Source: Symbiodinium natans
Lineage: Eukaryota; Sar; Dinophyceae; Suessiales; Symbiodiniaceae
Direction of reading: 5' to 3'
DNA length: 62,000 nucleotides
Assembly (NCBI GenBank): GCA_905221605.1
Contig: CAJNDS010002190.1
Location: 1 to 62,000, forward strand
Below are positions 40,151 to 50,825 of the stretch, one piece after another. Numbering within the stretch: position 1 is the stretch's first letter; the number at the start of each line of letters is the position of its first letter. The notes below the pieces were generated by a model. That model was not told the DNA's origin and did no database searches. It worked only from the letters and a program-made list of their open reading frames with translations. Both the position numbers and the translations under genes were made by a program.

Positions 40151-41211
40151 CTTTAGGGCACATAAGAGAACTAAAGCTTCGGTAAGGTCATTGATTGGGT
40201 GGTGAGGTCTAGGGTTCAGGGTTCAGGGCAAGGTCCCCCTCGCAACCTGGGAATAACAAGGCAACACTGCTCTCACGCTTCGTGAACCGGCTTTGTTCCC
40301 ATACAAACACGCGAGAAACGTCGAGGCGCGAGGTTGGGCTCATTAGGGTTTAGGGTTAAGGGTTCAGGGTTGAGGTTTCGGGAATTTGGGGGCCTGAAAA
40401 TTTAAACCCTAAGGCCCTTCAACCCTGAAACCCCTAAATCCTAAACCCTGTATCAACCTCAAGCCCTGAACTCTTGAACCCCTAAAACCTTGAACCCTGG
40501 CGCGTAAACCCTAAGCCCTTGCACAAAACCTAAGCCCTAAAGACTAAAAACCCTGAACTCGAAAAAACAAATGTAACACCCTAATCCTGAAGCCCTAACC
40601 CCTTGCTGTAAGCCCTGAAGCCCTAAACCCTTGGGATTCAAACCCTAAACCCTGAAGCCTTAACCCCAAAACCCTTAAGCCCTACAAACCCTAAGCCATA
40701 GAGGCCCTAAACCCTAACCCTAAACCCTGAACCCTGAACCCTAAACCCTAAACCCTTTAAACCCTTTAAAGCCTCAACCCCAAAGTCCCTGAAGCCACGG
40801 CCCTCTCTCCTGGAAAGTCCACAGGGGCAAGCGGTCCAGCGTCATCCGCGGACCTGGGGTTCGCCACGAAGCCAGTGTTTAGGGTTTAGGGTATAGGCTT
40901 TAGGGTTGCTACATGGCCCCTTAATATGGGCCCTTAAGGATATACCCCTTATAAAACCCTACAAACCCCGAGGGCCCCATACTTCAGAAGCCTTCAAAGG
41001 AGGTGAGGGACCATGTAACTACCCTTCGATTTGAAGGCGGTCTCGGGCCTAGGGTTCTGGGTTTAAGGTTTAGGGCTTAGGGTTTAGGGTTTAGGGCTCT
41101 CCCACTCCCCCCTACCCAAATGGGGCGTAGGGTTTAGGGTTCAGAGGGTTGCCCAGCAAGCTCAGAGTACGAAGGGCGCTCTGACTTTGTTGGCTGAATT
41201 GGGTCAAGAGA
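40151..41211. other. Islands, C-strand derivatives and a foldback element
   Basis: CCCTAAA/CCCTGAA derivatives at 40395-40780. Foldback element at 40902-41024. TTTAGGG variants at 41060-41097. Possible minus exons at about 40260-40345 and 40805-40880, unrecognised. Confidence 0.4.
40902..41024. mobile_element. Foldback element, GTTGCATGG family
   Basis: The left GGGTTGCTACATGGCCCCTT and the inverse of the right AGGGACCATGTAACTACCCT match over about 18 of 20 positions, allowing one indel. It has no coding capacity. Confidence 0.7.
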
Positions 41212-41290
41212 ACCTTCAACACAGGAGAGCGGAGGAGCAGCATCTCTTTAACCTTCAACACAGGAGAGCGGAGGAGCAGCATCTCTTTAC
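41133..41290 (+). CDS. Possible exon, Gln/Glu-rich, unrecognised
   Basis: An open frame containing STKGALTLLAELGQENLQ and the 13-residue duplicated unit, ending at the telomere array. CCCAG at about 41153 could be the acceptor. It may be a coiled coil. Confidence 0.35.
41212..41289. repeat. Perfect 39-bp tandem duplication abutting a telomere array
   Basis: ACCTTCAACACAGGAGAGCG... at 41212-41250 is repeated exactly at 41251-41289. CCCTAAA repeats begin at the next base. On plus it is in an open frame and duplicates 13 residues (NLQHRRAEEQHLF). Confidence 0.95.
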
Positions 41291-41383
41291 CCTAAACCCT
41301 AAACCCTAAACCCTAAACCCTAAACCCTAAACCCTAAACCCTAAACCCTAAACCCTAAAACCCTAAACCCTAAACCCTAAACC
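41290..41383 (-). repeat. Telomere array, 13 units
   Basis: CCCTAAA with one CCCTAAAA. Confidence 0.96.
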
Positions 41384-43011
41384 AGAAGCCCTAGGTCCTG
41401 AGTAGGTGGATGCCCCTTGTTGTGCAGCATCCAGAGACACAATTGCGTGGCGGCGATGGGGGGCTTAGGCTCTTTGGGTTTCGGGTTTAGGGTTTAGGGG
41501 TTCGGGTTTAGGGTTTAGGGTTTAGGGTTCAGAATTACCAACTATGTACACATTCTAACTGAATAGGCCCATCTAGTAGGGCCACATATGAAGAACATGT
41601 GACCATGTGCAAACACTCAAACGCCTACACCTTTATCTAAGCCCTAAACCCTAAGCCGGCACATTGCAATCTAGGGGAACCAGATGCCCCAATTCAGGCT
41701 CTCTCCACAGGAAGTGGGCCGCCATCCTACTAGTTGCTTTAGAGTGTGTTCCCTGTGTTACCCTTATAAGCACGAAGCTTGGCTGCACTCAGGAGGGTAG
41801 CTATAAATTAAACTTTTAGCTGCCTTAATAAGAAACCCAATAAACCCAAAAAAGGTAAGGATCTAAAGGTACAGAAAAGTACCACAAAGGAAGATTTTGC
41901 GTTGGGGGTTCTTAAGCAAATAGTAGCATCTCCATGTCCTCATAGCAAGCACCACCTCATCAAGCACACGAGACACCTTGGCACTTTGAAGCCCAATCCC
42001 AAGGGACACGGCAACGGGCGACCTGCAATGTCACTTCCAACAAAACCAAATTCCCCCCCCCCCCCCCCCCCCCCCCCCAACCCCACCCCACACAAGATGC
42101 CAATTTGGTGTAGAGGGCAACTCAGCCTGCTGCGATAGCTTATGAGGAATGCTGAGTGCATGTTTTGGACTTGCCAGCAATCGATGGCCTCTCTTTGCAC
42201 GCATGCGCATGTCTGACGCCCTAGCTGTTCTTTGACAGCCATCCCTCCTCGACTTTCTTAGCCTGCCCCCAGCTCCGAACCCTGAATAGCGGACTATAGA
42301 GGACGTTTATTTTGGATTTCCTTATCCCTCAACCTTACATTTCTAAGGCTTTAGGGATTGGCGTTTTCGCTTCTCTACATTCCCTACAATTTTGTATTAT
42401 GGATTCGGGCCCAGAAAACTTCAACCCTAAACCTGCAATCCTACACCCTCAAGACCCAGATATCCCTAAACCCTACCCCTAAACCCTAAACCCTAAACCC
42501 TAAACCCTTCTGGGAAAGCTGCCCTCTCCTCGAAAGGTCACCTCCAGCAGCGGCATCTTCGCCGAGGCCTGGTCCACGGACCACTTCCTCGTGACTTTTT
42601 TTAGGGTTCTTCAGGGTTTAGGGTTTAGGGCTCTTAAGCAAGGGTGGTTCAAGGGAGAGGGGGGGGGGGGGTATGTAAGCCAAGGTTCCCTAATACTCCC
42701 CACCCACGACTCCCTAAGACTCCCTAATTTTTCCTAAGGTTCCCTAGGTACCTGCCCCCCATGAACCCCCCCCCCCCCCTCCCTTAAGAACCCTATACGT
42801 GACATTCTCCAGCTGCAGTTGAGGGCTTTAGGGTTTAGGGGTCTAAGGTGCCCTAAACCCTAAACCCTAAAGCCTAAACCCCAAACCCGATGAACCCTAA
42901 AGCCTAAACCCTGTAAACCTTGAGCCCTATGGACAGGCTGCGAGGTAGACAGGCCGAGTCCCGAAAGCACACATGAAGTAGGGTTTATATTTCCAAAAGG
43001 ACACCCAGTAC
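41384..43011. other. Islands, homopolymers and foldback element
   Basis: TTTAGGG at 41488-41530. A C26 run at 42053-42078. CCCTAAA at 42478-42507. Poly-G foldback at 42627-42794. A possible minus exon at about 42512-42595 (stretch KWSVDQASAKMPLLEV), unrecognised. AT-rich unique sequence at 42280-42420. Confidence 0.4.
42627..42794. mobile_element. Poly-G foldback element
   Basis: The left AGGGCTCTTAAGC plus a G run is matched by the right C run plus CCCTTAAGAACCCT. The interior repeats CTCCCTAAGA/TTCCCTA motifs. The copy at 60061-60183 shares both ends and GTACCTAGGGAACC in the opposite orientation. Confidence 0.7.
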
Positions 43012-43140
43012 ATACACTCACCAATATCAAAAAGGAACCTTAGACACACTCACCAATATTAAAAAAGGAACCTTAGATACACTCACCAATATTAAAAAGG
43101 AACCTTAGATACCCTCACCAATATTAAAGAGGAACCTTAG
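43012..43140. repeat. Four 32-33 bp tandem units
   Basis: The unit is ATACACTCACCAATATTAAA followed by AAGGAACCTTAG. Copies start at 43012, 43077 and 43109, with a 33-bp copy at 43044. A decayed partial unit follows to about 43170. Confidence 0.93.
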
Positions 43141-44136
43141 ACTCAGACACACTCAGCAATAACAGGAACCCTAAACCACAAACCCGAAACACCGAATCTA
43201 ACAGCCTTTCCTGGAGGAGAATGGTGCTGTTCGGTGCCGCCTTCGGAAGCGAAGACTCACCAATAACAAAAACACGAACAGCCCTAAGCCCTAAAACCTA
43301 AACCCTAAACCCTAAACCCACCAGTACTATGATCCCTGCTTCAAATGACATTCTGCCAAGCTTCATGATCCAGGGCCGCCCGGACCTGAGCCAGGTTGGA
43401 TTCAGGGCCTTTAGGGTTTAGGGTTTAGGGTTTAGTTGTTTTGGGATTTAGGGTTTAGCTAAATTTGGGGTCATCTAACCTATGCTACTAAAATCAGCAT
43501 GAGTAGGGTATGAACCATAATCCCTTGAAGGGTTCATTAGGTTCACAAGAAAAGGAACCCTAAGCCCTAAACCCTACATGGTAGACCGGCCAAAATCAGT
43601 CTCCTAAGGGCAATATAGGGAATATTATCTTCTACGATTTTTGGGAGGGGGGGGGGGGTCTTAAGCAAAACCCCTGAACCCTAAATCCTAACCCCTAAAC
43701 ACCCGGAAGCCTGAAACCATTCAGAAAGGCCCTCTAAACCCTAAACCCTAAACCCTAAACCCTAAACCCTAAACCCTAAACCATGGTAAGCCCTGCACAG
43801 GACCGCAGCACGCCGATCCAAGTTCGCAGCAACCTGCGGGGATGTGAGGGCTGCATTTTGGGGTTTAGGGCTTCTAGGGTTTAGGGTTTAAGGTTCGGGG
43901 TTTAGGGTTTAGGGTTCAGGAGGGTTTAGAGTTTAGGCTTTAGGCTTTCGGGTTTAGGGTTTAGGGTTTATAAGGCTAGGGTACTCACTTCGGGGCCCCT
44001 TGTTGGGCAAAAACTGGCAGGGATACATATCCCATGAAGAACCCCTTATCTATGAGACCCTACCTTGGGACCAAAAGAACCCCGAAATTGGGGGGTCATC
44101 TAGCCTAGACTAGCATCCCGGTTAGGGTATTTGAAC
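43141..44136. other. Islands and arrays
   Basis: TTTAGGG at 43408-43437 and 43860-43970. CCCTAAA at 43735-43783. A dispersed unit GGGGTCATCTA(A/G)CCTA occurs at 43467-43482 and 44092-44107. Possible minus exons at about 43195-43255, 43335-43415 and 43793-43838 (after CCGCAG), unrecognised. Confidence 0.4.
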
Positions 44137-44363
44137 CTTGTGGACCCCGGCAAGTTTACCCAGTACAAGGATTCGTCAGAAGCGAGTGTGTGACGGAGCA
44201 GCGGGTATGAAGCATATAACTTCTCCTGCCTCTCCTGCTGGTACTCCTGCTCACACTCGGATGGAAGATCTTTCAGCGTCCGTTCGGCTTGCTTCTCGCT
44301 GAGACGTTGGGTGTCCAAACCAGCAAAGCTGAGCGAGGCACCACTCTGGAAGACTCGCTGCCG
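44137..44363 (-). CDS. Possible 227-nt exon, Gln/Glu-rich, unrecognised
   Basis: Acceptor GAGGGCAG, GT donor (CACAAG|GTTCAA), open throughout. It contains LSEKQAERTLKDLPSECEQE and then LLRHTLASDESLYWVNLP; the middle is likely helical. It lies downstream of the 45-kb gene on the same strand and may belong to it, but the join is not resolved. Confidence 0.45.
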
Positions 44364-44883
44364 CTGCCCTCGTCACGTGTCCGGCACGCCCCCGGTTCAC
44401 CAGGTGGGAAGTCCCTGCAGGAATACACGGCTGGCACCAAGGCTGTCTTCGTTGCATGGTGGTGGGGTTCAGGGTCGAGGGTTGAGGGTGAAGTACCATG
44501 TGACAAGCCCAGGTATGGCACGACGCTGGCACTAACCGTACAAGGCGTGCGGCCGGAGCGGTCCACGAACCGAACCTACTCAACATCTTTCGAAGTGCTA
44601 GGGCAATTATAGGATCCACTTCAGGGGATAGGATTGGGGGGGGGGACTTTTGGGAATATAGCCCCTCTGAATAAGGTCCCTGTTCATAAGAGCCAGAAGA
44701 GGGCTAAGAAGGGTTCCCTTTTCAGGGTCCCCCTTATCCTACCTAGGACACTTGCTGCAGTCCCTTGACTAGCTCGAGGTACCCAACTCACCTCTTGCCC
44801 CTCTGAAAACCTGCAAGAGGCAGACAAAAACAAAGCCAAAAAAAACACCTGGGAAGCAAAGCTAAGGGAACCCCGAACCCTGT
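44364..44883. other. Island, unassigned
   Basis: Open frames on both strands to about 44610. A G10 run at 44636-44645. A dispersed AGGGGATAGGATTGGGG-type piece. No telomere array. Confidence 0.35.
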
Positions 44884-45653
44884 ATGTATAAGCTCCACGT
44901 GTAGTTGGCCCTTTTGAGTCTCGCTTGTGTCCTCAGTCGTTCTAGCAGCCACATGAAGTCTCTAATGCAAGCAGTTTTAGCAAAGCGGAGCGGATCAATT
45001 TCTTCGATATCATGCCCAGTGATGGTTATTCGTTGCTGTAAACCATAAACCATAAACCCTAAAACCCTAAACCCCAAATCCCAAACCCCAAACCCTAAAC
45101 CAAAAACCAAAAACCCCAAAACCCTAAACCCTCCCCTTGTACCCGGCCGTCTCCGCCGAACCCAGGCCGCCCTCGCCGTAGAGGAATTTCTGAGCAGCTG
45201 CTGTGGGATCGAAAGCCTGCTGAGCATGGAAGGAGCCTTCAGTAAGGGTCTAACCCTAAACCCGTAACATCCCCTAACCCTAAACCCTAAACCCTAAACC
45301 CTAAACCCTAAACCCTAAACCCTAAACCCTAAACCCTAAACCCTCCCGCAAGGCCGCATAGGGTTCAGGGTGTACAAGGTTTTGTAGGGGTCAAGCACAC
45401 CCCACAAAGCAACCAGGTTTCGAGCTCCCACTGCGCCTGATGCCACAGGATTCGCCAAGTTACCCGAAAGCGAGGTACCCAAAGCTTAAGGGTGCGTTAG
45501 GGTTTAGGGTTTAGGGCTTAGGGTTTAGGGTTTAGGGTTTAGGGTTTAGGGTTTAGGAATTAGGGTTTAGGGTTTAGGGCGTCCATTTTAGGGGTTCTCC
45601 GATCTGCGTAAACCTCGGTACCGGCCTCCGCCAGCCGGACCAGCTGCGCACCT
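44884..45653 (-). CDS. Unrecognised multi-exon gene with telomere-repeat introns (partial)
   Basis: Minus-strand exons 45622-45653, 45437-45484 (2+45+1 nt), 45130-45236 (2+105 nt) and about 44884-45035 join in one frame. Acceptors are AG; donors are GT, GC and GT. The product contains QLVRLAEAALG, NLANPVASGSFHAQQAF, KFLYGEGGLGSAE, ITGHDIEEIDPLRFAKTA and RDFMWLLERLRTQARLKR. I do not recognise the family. The 5' and 3' ends are open: 47063-47249 and 44137-44363 may be further exons. The introns are 137, 200 and 94 bp, each dominated by telomere-type repeat. Three exact phase joins support a real gene. Confidence 0.55.
45036..45129 (-). other. 94-bp intron of telomere-derived repeats
   Basis: On the minus strand it begins GTTTAGGGTTTTGGGG and ends GGTTTACAG. 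The body is TTTAGGG, TTTTGGG, TTTGGGG and TTTATGG units. Confidence 0.55.
45271..45345 (-). repeat. Telomere array in an intron of the 45-kb gene
   Basis: About 11 CCCTAAA units. Confidence 0.95.
45497..45580 (+). repeat. Telomere array in an intron of the 45-kb gene
   Basis: About 12 TTTAGGG units with one CTTAGGG and one AATTAGGG, filling most of a 137-bp intron. Confidence 0.95.
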
Positions 45654-47062
45654 CTTAGTTCTGTTTGGGATGTGGCTCAACGAGTTTAGGGTTTAGGGTT
45701 TAGGGTTTAGGGTTTAGGGTTTAGGGTTTAGGGTTTAGGGTTTGGGGTTTAGGGTTTAGGGGTTTAGGGTTTAGGGTTTAGTGTTTAGGTGTGTAGGTGT
45801 TTAGGGTTTCGGGTGTAGGGTTCAGGGTTAGGTGCTTAGGCCTGAAGGTGCCTATCCTGGGGAAGTGCTCCACTTGTACCTGGGTACCCTACATGTCAAG
45901 CCGATCGAGACTCAAATCACACTGCGTCCCTAAACCCTAAACCCTAAACCGTAAACCCTAAACCCTAGATCCTAAATCCTAACTACTAAACCCTAAACCC
46001 TAAATCCTAAACCCCAAATCCTAAAACCTAAACCCTAAACCCGACTAATCTGCTAGGCTCAGGGATGCCCAACCCGGGTTTCGGGCTTGTCCAGACACTT
46101 CAAATTATCCCCCCCCCCCTCCCCCTGTCCGTGCCTAACTGTACGTTCATGCGCCGGGGAAGGGGGGGGGTTGGGGAGGGTTAGGGCTTAATTCGGGTTT
46201 AGGGCTTAGGGGTTGGAGTTCGGAAATGTTGACAAGTACTTTCGGACTTGGGGTTGAGGCTTACCGACATGTCGGAGCATCTGCGGTGTGACGGATTGGG
46301 GGGCTGCATGTTTGGAACTTCCCGAACCCTAAACCCTAAGCCCGAGCCGTGGACCCTAAAACCCTAGCAAAACCGAACCCTTCGCACCTTACGGCAGAGA
46401 CCCCCCCAGGACCCCCCATGAACCTAAAAGCCTGAACCCTGTAAAGTTTAGGGTTTAGGGTCTAAAGTATAAAGTTTCAAGCTCCAAGTAACTCAACTTA
46501 ATTTAGAACCTTACCTGACTTAAGGCTTTCAAACCTACTTGCCATGGCCCCGAAACCATGAACCTGAAATTTTCAAAGCTGGATTGTGCTTTCAACTCTT
46601 TGAAAACTATTTATGAATAGGTTCCCCTATCAGGGAAGAAGGAGATCAAAACTATCCCAACCGCAACCCAGAAAGACTTTAAAACCCTTTTGACTCAGGA
46701 AGTCCAGTTTCTCTGACCTGAGACCGCCCAGGAACGGTCCCAAATCCACATAAAGCAGAAACCTATCCCCCAAACCCCCTAAACACCCCCAAAACCCCTC
46801 TAACTCCCCAACCCCCTAGACCCTATAGACCCTAAACCCTATAAACCCTAAACCCTAAACCCCAAACCCTAAAACCCTGTCAAGACGGAGTCGCCTGGTG
46901 CGGCTCTCGGAATGCGAACACGCTTGGCTTTTGAAGCGACGACCGTGCGCCTCACTCATGGGGGGGAGGGGGGAGGGGGAGGGGCGAGGGTTTAGGGTTT
47001 AGGGGTTGGGGTTTCGGGTTTAGGGCTTGGGTTTAGGGTTTAGGGTTTGGGGTTTGGTGCGC
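45654..47062. other. Islands and arrays
   Basis: TTTAGGG at 45685-45835. CCCTAAA variants at 45926-46040 and 46330-46370. A possible plus exon at about 45848-45932 (stretch EVLHLYLGTLHVKPIETQ). AT-rich unique sequence without telomere motif at 46450-46740. A possible plus exon at about 46878-46960. A GGGGGAGGGG tract at about 46961-46988. Confidence 0.4.
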
Positions 47063-47249
47063 TGCAAACTTCTCGAAGATAGCGGCCTTCATCAGCTTCG
47101 TATCCAGCGACACAAGCCTGATGTCCATTCGAAACAAGCAATCCCAGGTTGCCGCCTCTCTGTGAATCACTTGCTTGAGGTGCATCGCAGACTGCTCCAT
47201 TCGGCATAAGTACGAAGGAGGGAGTCCATTGCGTCTTCTCGCCTCATCG
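47063..47249 (-). CDS. Possible 187-nt exon, unrecognised
   Basis: Acceptor CCAACAG, GC donor (TTTGCA|GCGC), open for 62 codons. It contains MEQSAMHLKQVIHREAATW and FRMDIRLVSLDTKLMKAAIF, an amphipathic helical pattern. It could be an upstream exon of the 45-kb gene, on the same strand. Confidence 0.45.
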
Positions 47250-47971
47250 CTGTTGGGCAGGGTTCAGGGTTTAGGGTGTGCATGGGTTTCAGGTCTTTAG
47301 GTTAAGGGTTTTTTTGGCTTGGAGTATTTAGGGTTTCGTTTTTTTGTGGCTGTAGGGTTTATAGGCAGGGTTTAGGAGGGTTCACAGGCATTAGGGTTTA
47401 TGGGGTCTAGGGTTTATAGGGTTTAGGGATTTTAGGGTTTAGGGTATTTAGGGTGTAGGAGGGTATAGGTTTTATAGAGTTTAGGGTTTAAAAGGATTTA
47501 CGGTTTAAAAGGATTTACGGTTCTTAGGGGTTAGGGTTTATAGAGTTTAGGGTTGAAAGGGTTTAGGCTTAGGGGTTGTGGGGTTTATAGGGTTTAGGGT
47601 TTACAGGGGTTTAGAGTTAGCATTTGCGGCTTAGGGCGTATAAGGCTGAGGGCAGCGGGGTATTGAAGAGACCTTATCCCGTAAACCGCGACTGAGTGTA
47701 AAGCCTTTCTTTACGTTTGGTTTTCTTGAGAACCACACAAAAACAGTGAACAATGCATAATCCCTGTACTTGCCTGATGAGTCTATATATATGTATGTAT
47801 GTAGATACTGTTTGGGGGGGGGGGGGGGGGTTCTTAAGAGAATGGTAGCTTCAGGAGTTTCCTCGGACAGGCTTTCGGGATTAGGGCTTACGGTGCCGGT
47901 TTGTTCAAGTACCACGAGACAGATGACGAGCCAGATCACCTCTCACCCGACCCCTAAACCCCTGGCCGCTA
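47250..47971. other. Degenerate G-strand repeats and island
   Basis: TTTATAGGG and TTTAGGG derivatives at 47265-47620. A TATG microsatellite at 47785-47801. A G19 run at 47814-47832 joined to GGTTCTTAAG. A possible plus exon at about 47890-47950 (stretch FKYHETDDEPDHL). Confidence 0.45.
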
Positions 47972-48240
47972 AACCCCAAAACCCCAAAACCCCAAAACCC
48001 CAAAACCCTAAAACCCTAAAACCCTAAAACCCTAAAACCCTAAAACCCTAAAGCCCTAAAACCCTAAAACCCTAAAACCCTAAAACCCTAAAACCCTAAA
48101 ACCCTAAAACCCTAAACCCTAAAACCCTAAAACCCTAAAACCCTAAAACCCTAAAACCCTGAAACCCTAAAACCCAAAAACCCTAAAACCCTAAACCCTA
48201 AACCCTTAACCCCTTAAACCCTAGACCCTAAACCCTAAAC
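47972..48240 (-). repeat. CCCCAAAA then (CCCTAAAA)n block
   Basis: About four CCCCAAAA units, then about 23 CCCTAAAA units to 48193, then CCCTAAA. Both 8-mers differ from the prevailing 7-mer and are locally homogeneous. Confidence 0.96.
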
Positions 48241-49220
48241 CCCGATGCCCTTAGCAAACTGCGGATGCGGGGCTTCACGGGCGGCTTCGCAGAGGTCTTC
48301 CTGCACAATCTAGGCCATTGGTCTTGGTAGGGTTTCGGGTTTAGGGTTTAGGGTTTAGGTTTTAGGGTTTAGGGTTTAGGGTGTAGGGTGTAGGGTGTAG
48401 GTTTTAGGGTATTGGTTCATGGTTGGGATAGTATGAAACATTAATTTCCTGTTCCTTATTGAGTACAAGTACCCTTAAAAATCTAAAATGCTACCCCACT
48501 ATGACAAAGGTTTAGGGCTCAGGAGATATACAGAACCGTGCTTTAGTTTAAGACAGTCGAACAGTAACCTTAGCAGATACACTCAATGTGGACATCGTAA
48601 TACCAACCTGATGCAAGACCGCCCTAAACCCAAAACCCTAAACCCTAAACCCTAAACCCTGAACCCTGAACCCTGAACCCTGAACCCTGACCCCTGAACC
48701 CTGAACCCTGAACCCTAAACCCAACCCTGGAGACTGCAATGGCTTTTCGCCTCGCTGCCGCGGGCCGCTTCATGGGGAGGGCTGCACTAAGGGACACGGC
48801 CTGGGCGTGGAATCTGAGACAGAACCCTAAACCCTAAACCCTATACCCTAAACCCTAAACCGAAGCTTACCCTAGTTGTCCAGTAACCTGTGGGAATTAA
48901 AGGTTAACCTTTGGGATTATGAGGGGATTATGCTACCCCAAAAAGGTTAAAGGTTACCTACTCTACTACTGGCTTACAATTACAGGGCTGGGAGCTTAGG
49001 GTTGAGGGCTTAGGGCTTGTGAATTTGCGGTCTTAAGGCTTAGGGTTCCGTGAGGGCATCTGATTTCATGTTGGCGTAGTAGAGGGACACCTAGGTTGAG
49101 AGATGTCAGTGGATACTCTGAGTACTCTGCCAGGGATGCTTGCAGAATGAAACTTTTCGTCGCTTGCTGGGTTTTAAGCTTTGGGGCTAAAGGGGCATAT
49201 GTAGATTTAGAATCCGAGTC
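48241..49220. other. Islands, variant array and foldback elements
   Basis: A possible plus exon at 48244-48322 (stretch LRMRGFTGGFAEVFLHNLG). TTTAGGG/TGTAGGG at 48330-48410. CCCTGAA block at 48657-48716. A possible plus start exon at 48739-48812 (Met-Ala, Ala/Arg-rich). A repeat unit with AAAGGTTAACC at 48880-48985. Confidence 0.4.
48414..48508. mobile_element. Short foldback element, copy 1
   Basis: Ends TCATGGTTGGGATA against the inverse of CTACCCCACTATGA. The interior TTCCTTATTGAGTACAAGTA is shared with 50727-50825. Confidence 0.65.
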
Positions 49221-49332
49221 GTAGCCCCGTAACCATGCTATAATAATTAATAAGGGGACCCTTATTTTGGGTTGGTTACTTTGTACGGGAACCTCGAACC
49301 AAAAAACGGAAAAAGGGTAGCACTGGGCTGCC
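49221..49332. mobile_element. Family A foldback element
   Basis: GTAGCCCCGTAACCATGCTA at the left, GGGTAGCACTGGGCTGCC at the right, and GGTTACTTTGTACGGGAACC inside. Confidence 0.75.
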
Positions 49333-49339
49333 AAGGAGT

Positions 49340-50640
49340 AAGGGTTTAGGGTTTAGGGTTTAGGGTTTAGGGTATAGGGTTTAGGGTTTAGGGTTTCGGG
49401 TTTCGGGTTTAGGGTTTAGGGTTCCACGGTTTTGGGGAGTCGAAGCTTAGGGGTTTTGGGTTTGGGGATTCGGGTTTAGGGTTTGGGGTTTAGGGTTCAG
49501 GGTTTAGGGCTTCGGGCTTAGGGTTTAGGGTTTGGGGCTTCGGGTTTAGGGTTTAGGGTTTGGGGTTTAGGGTTTGTGGAGATGTTTCATGTACGAGAGG
49601 CAAGAGTGACCTAGAAATCAAGAGGGTGCCCTTTTTGGCTTAAAGGGCCTTCTAAAAGAACCCAAGCCCTAAAAAGGTTCGACGGTACACCCTAACTAAT
49701 AGGGATTATAGAAGTGTAGAGTACATGACCCCAAGCTTAGGGTTCATCTTTGGAAAACCTGAGCGCCACACCCAAGCCCCAAAGAAGCCTCGCTGCTTTC
49801 GGGGTTCAGTTCTTACAACCACACTCGCAAGCGCTAACTTCCAAACCCCAAAACCTGTACCCCCAGACCCTAAACCCTGAAGCAAACCCTTAACCCTTAA
49901 AAACCCTAAACCCAATAAAACCCTAAACCCTATAAAACCCTAAACCCTGAATCCTCAAAAAACCTAAACCCTATAAAACTCAAAACCCCTAAACCTACGG
50001 GGGCCCTTACCCCTAATACAGGGGCCTAAATAATTGGAATAGGTTTTTTTGGGGGGGGAGTGATTATTGGGGGTTATACCCTAAACCCAAAACCCTGAAC
50101 CCTGAACCCTAAACCCTAAACCCTAAACGACCCCTAAGCCGAGTAAATCTGACCCGCTGTTGGGGCCCCGGCTGGGCGCCTGTGTTGGAGACGCGTTTAA
50201 GGCAGCTTCGCTCCCCAAAACGCAGCCACGGTGTGCTCAGGACTCATAGGGTTTAGGGTTTAGGGGTTAGGGTTTAGGGTTTAGACTCTAGGGTGTAGGG
50301 TTTAGGGTGTAGGGTTTAGGGGTTAGGGTTCAGGAGTTAGCGTTTAGGGTTTCGGGTTCAGGGTTTAGTAAGGGAGGGGTTAGGGCTTAGGGGCTCAGGG
50401 GCCTAGGGGGGTTTCACATTGAGTGTGTGGAGCTCAAAGCCCTGCGAGTCTGAAATTAGGATATCCTCCTGACCCAACAGAGAAACGAGTGGAGGGGCGC
50501 TTTATAACATCATGTCGACATGTTGCTATCTAACTTGGTGAGTTTAGGCTTGGAAGCCGAAAAAACTTAAGCCCTAAAATACACCCTAAACCCTAAACCC
50601 TAAACCCTAAACCCTAAACCCTAAACCCTAAACCCTAAAC
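49340..50640. other. Arrays, element pieces and islands
   Basis: TTTAGGG/TTTGGGG/TTCGGG block at 49340-49570. C-strand derivatives at 49860-49990. A dispersed unit AAATAATTGGAATAGG plus a G run at 50025-50075 (also at 59150-59200). CCCTAAA at 50085-50128 and 50582-50639. A possible plus exon at 50137-50235. Confidence 0.45.
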
Positions 50641-50726
50641 GCGTATTCAGAGCCCAAGCCTGGAGTTGCCACGAAGCCCCAACCTCACTGTGTCAAGCTA
50701 ACTAAGGTTAGGCTTATAACCCTATT

Positions 50727-50825
50727 CTTGTTCATTGTTGGGATAAGATTAAAAATTTAAATTTATATTCCTTATTGGGTTTAAGTACCCTTAAAAATGT
50801 AAAATGTTACCCAACTATGACAAAG
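50727..50825. mobile_element. Short foldback element, copy 2
   Basis: CTTGTTCATTGTTGGGATAA against the inverse of TGTTACCCAACTATGACAAAG. It shares most of its interior with 48414-48508. Confidence 0.7.

Noticed and set aside
43012-43140. Regular 32-bp repeats suggestive of CRISPR
   Set aside because: Units are contiguous without spacers and the genome is eukaryotic.
44862-45227. Single 121-codon minus frame across a telomere-like tract
   Set aside because: The tract (45036-45129) is better explained as a GT-AG intron, with exons on both sides in phase.
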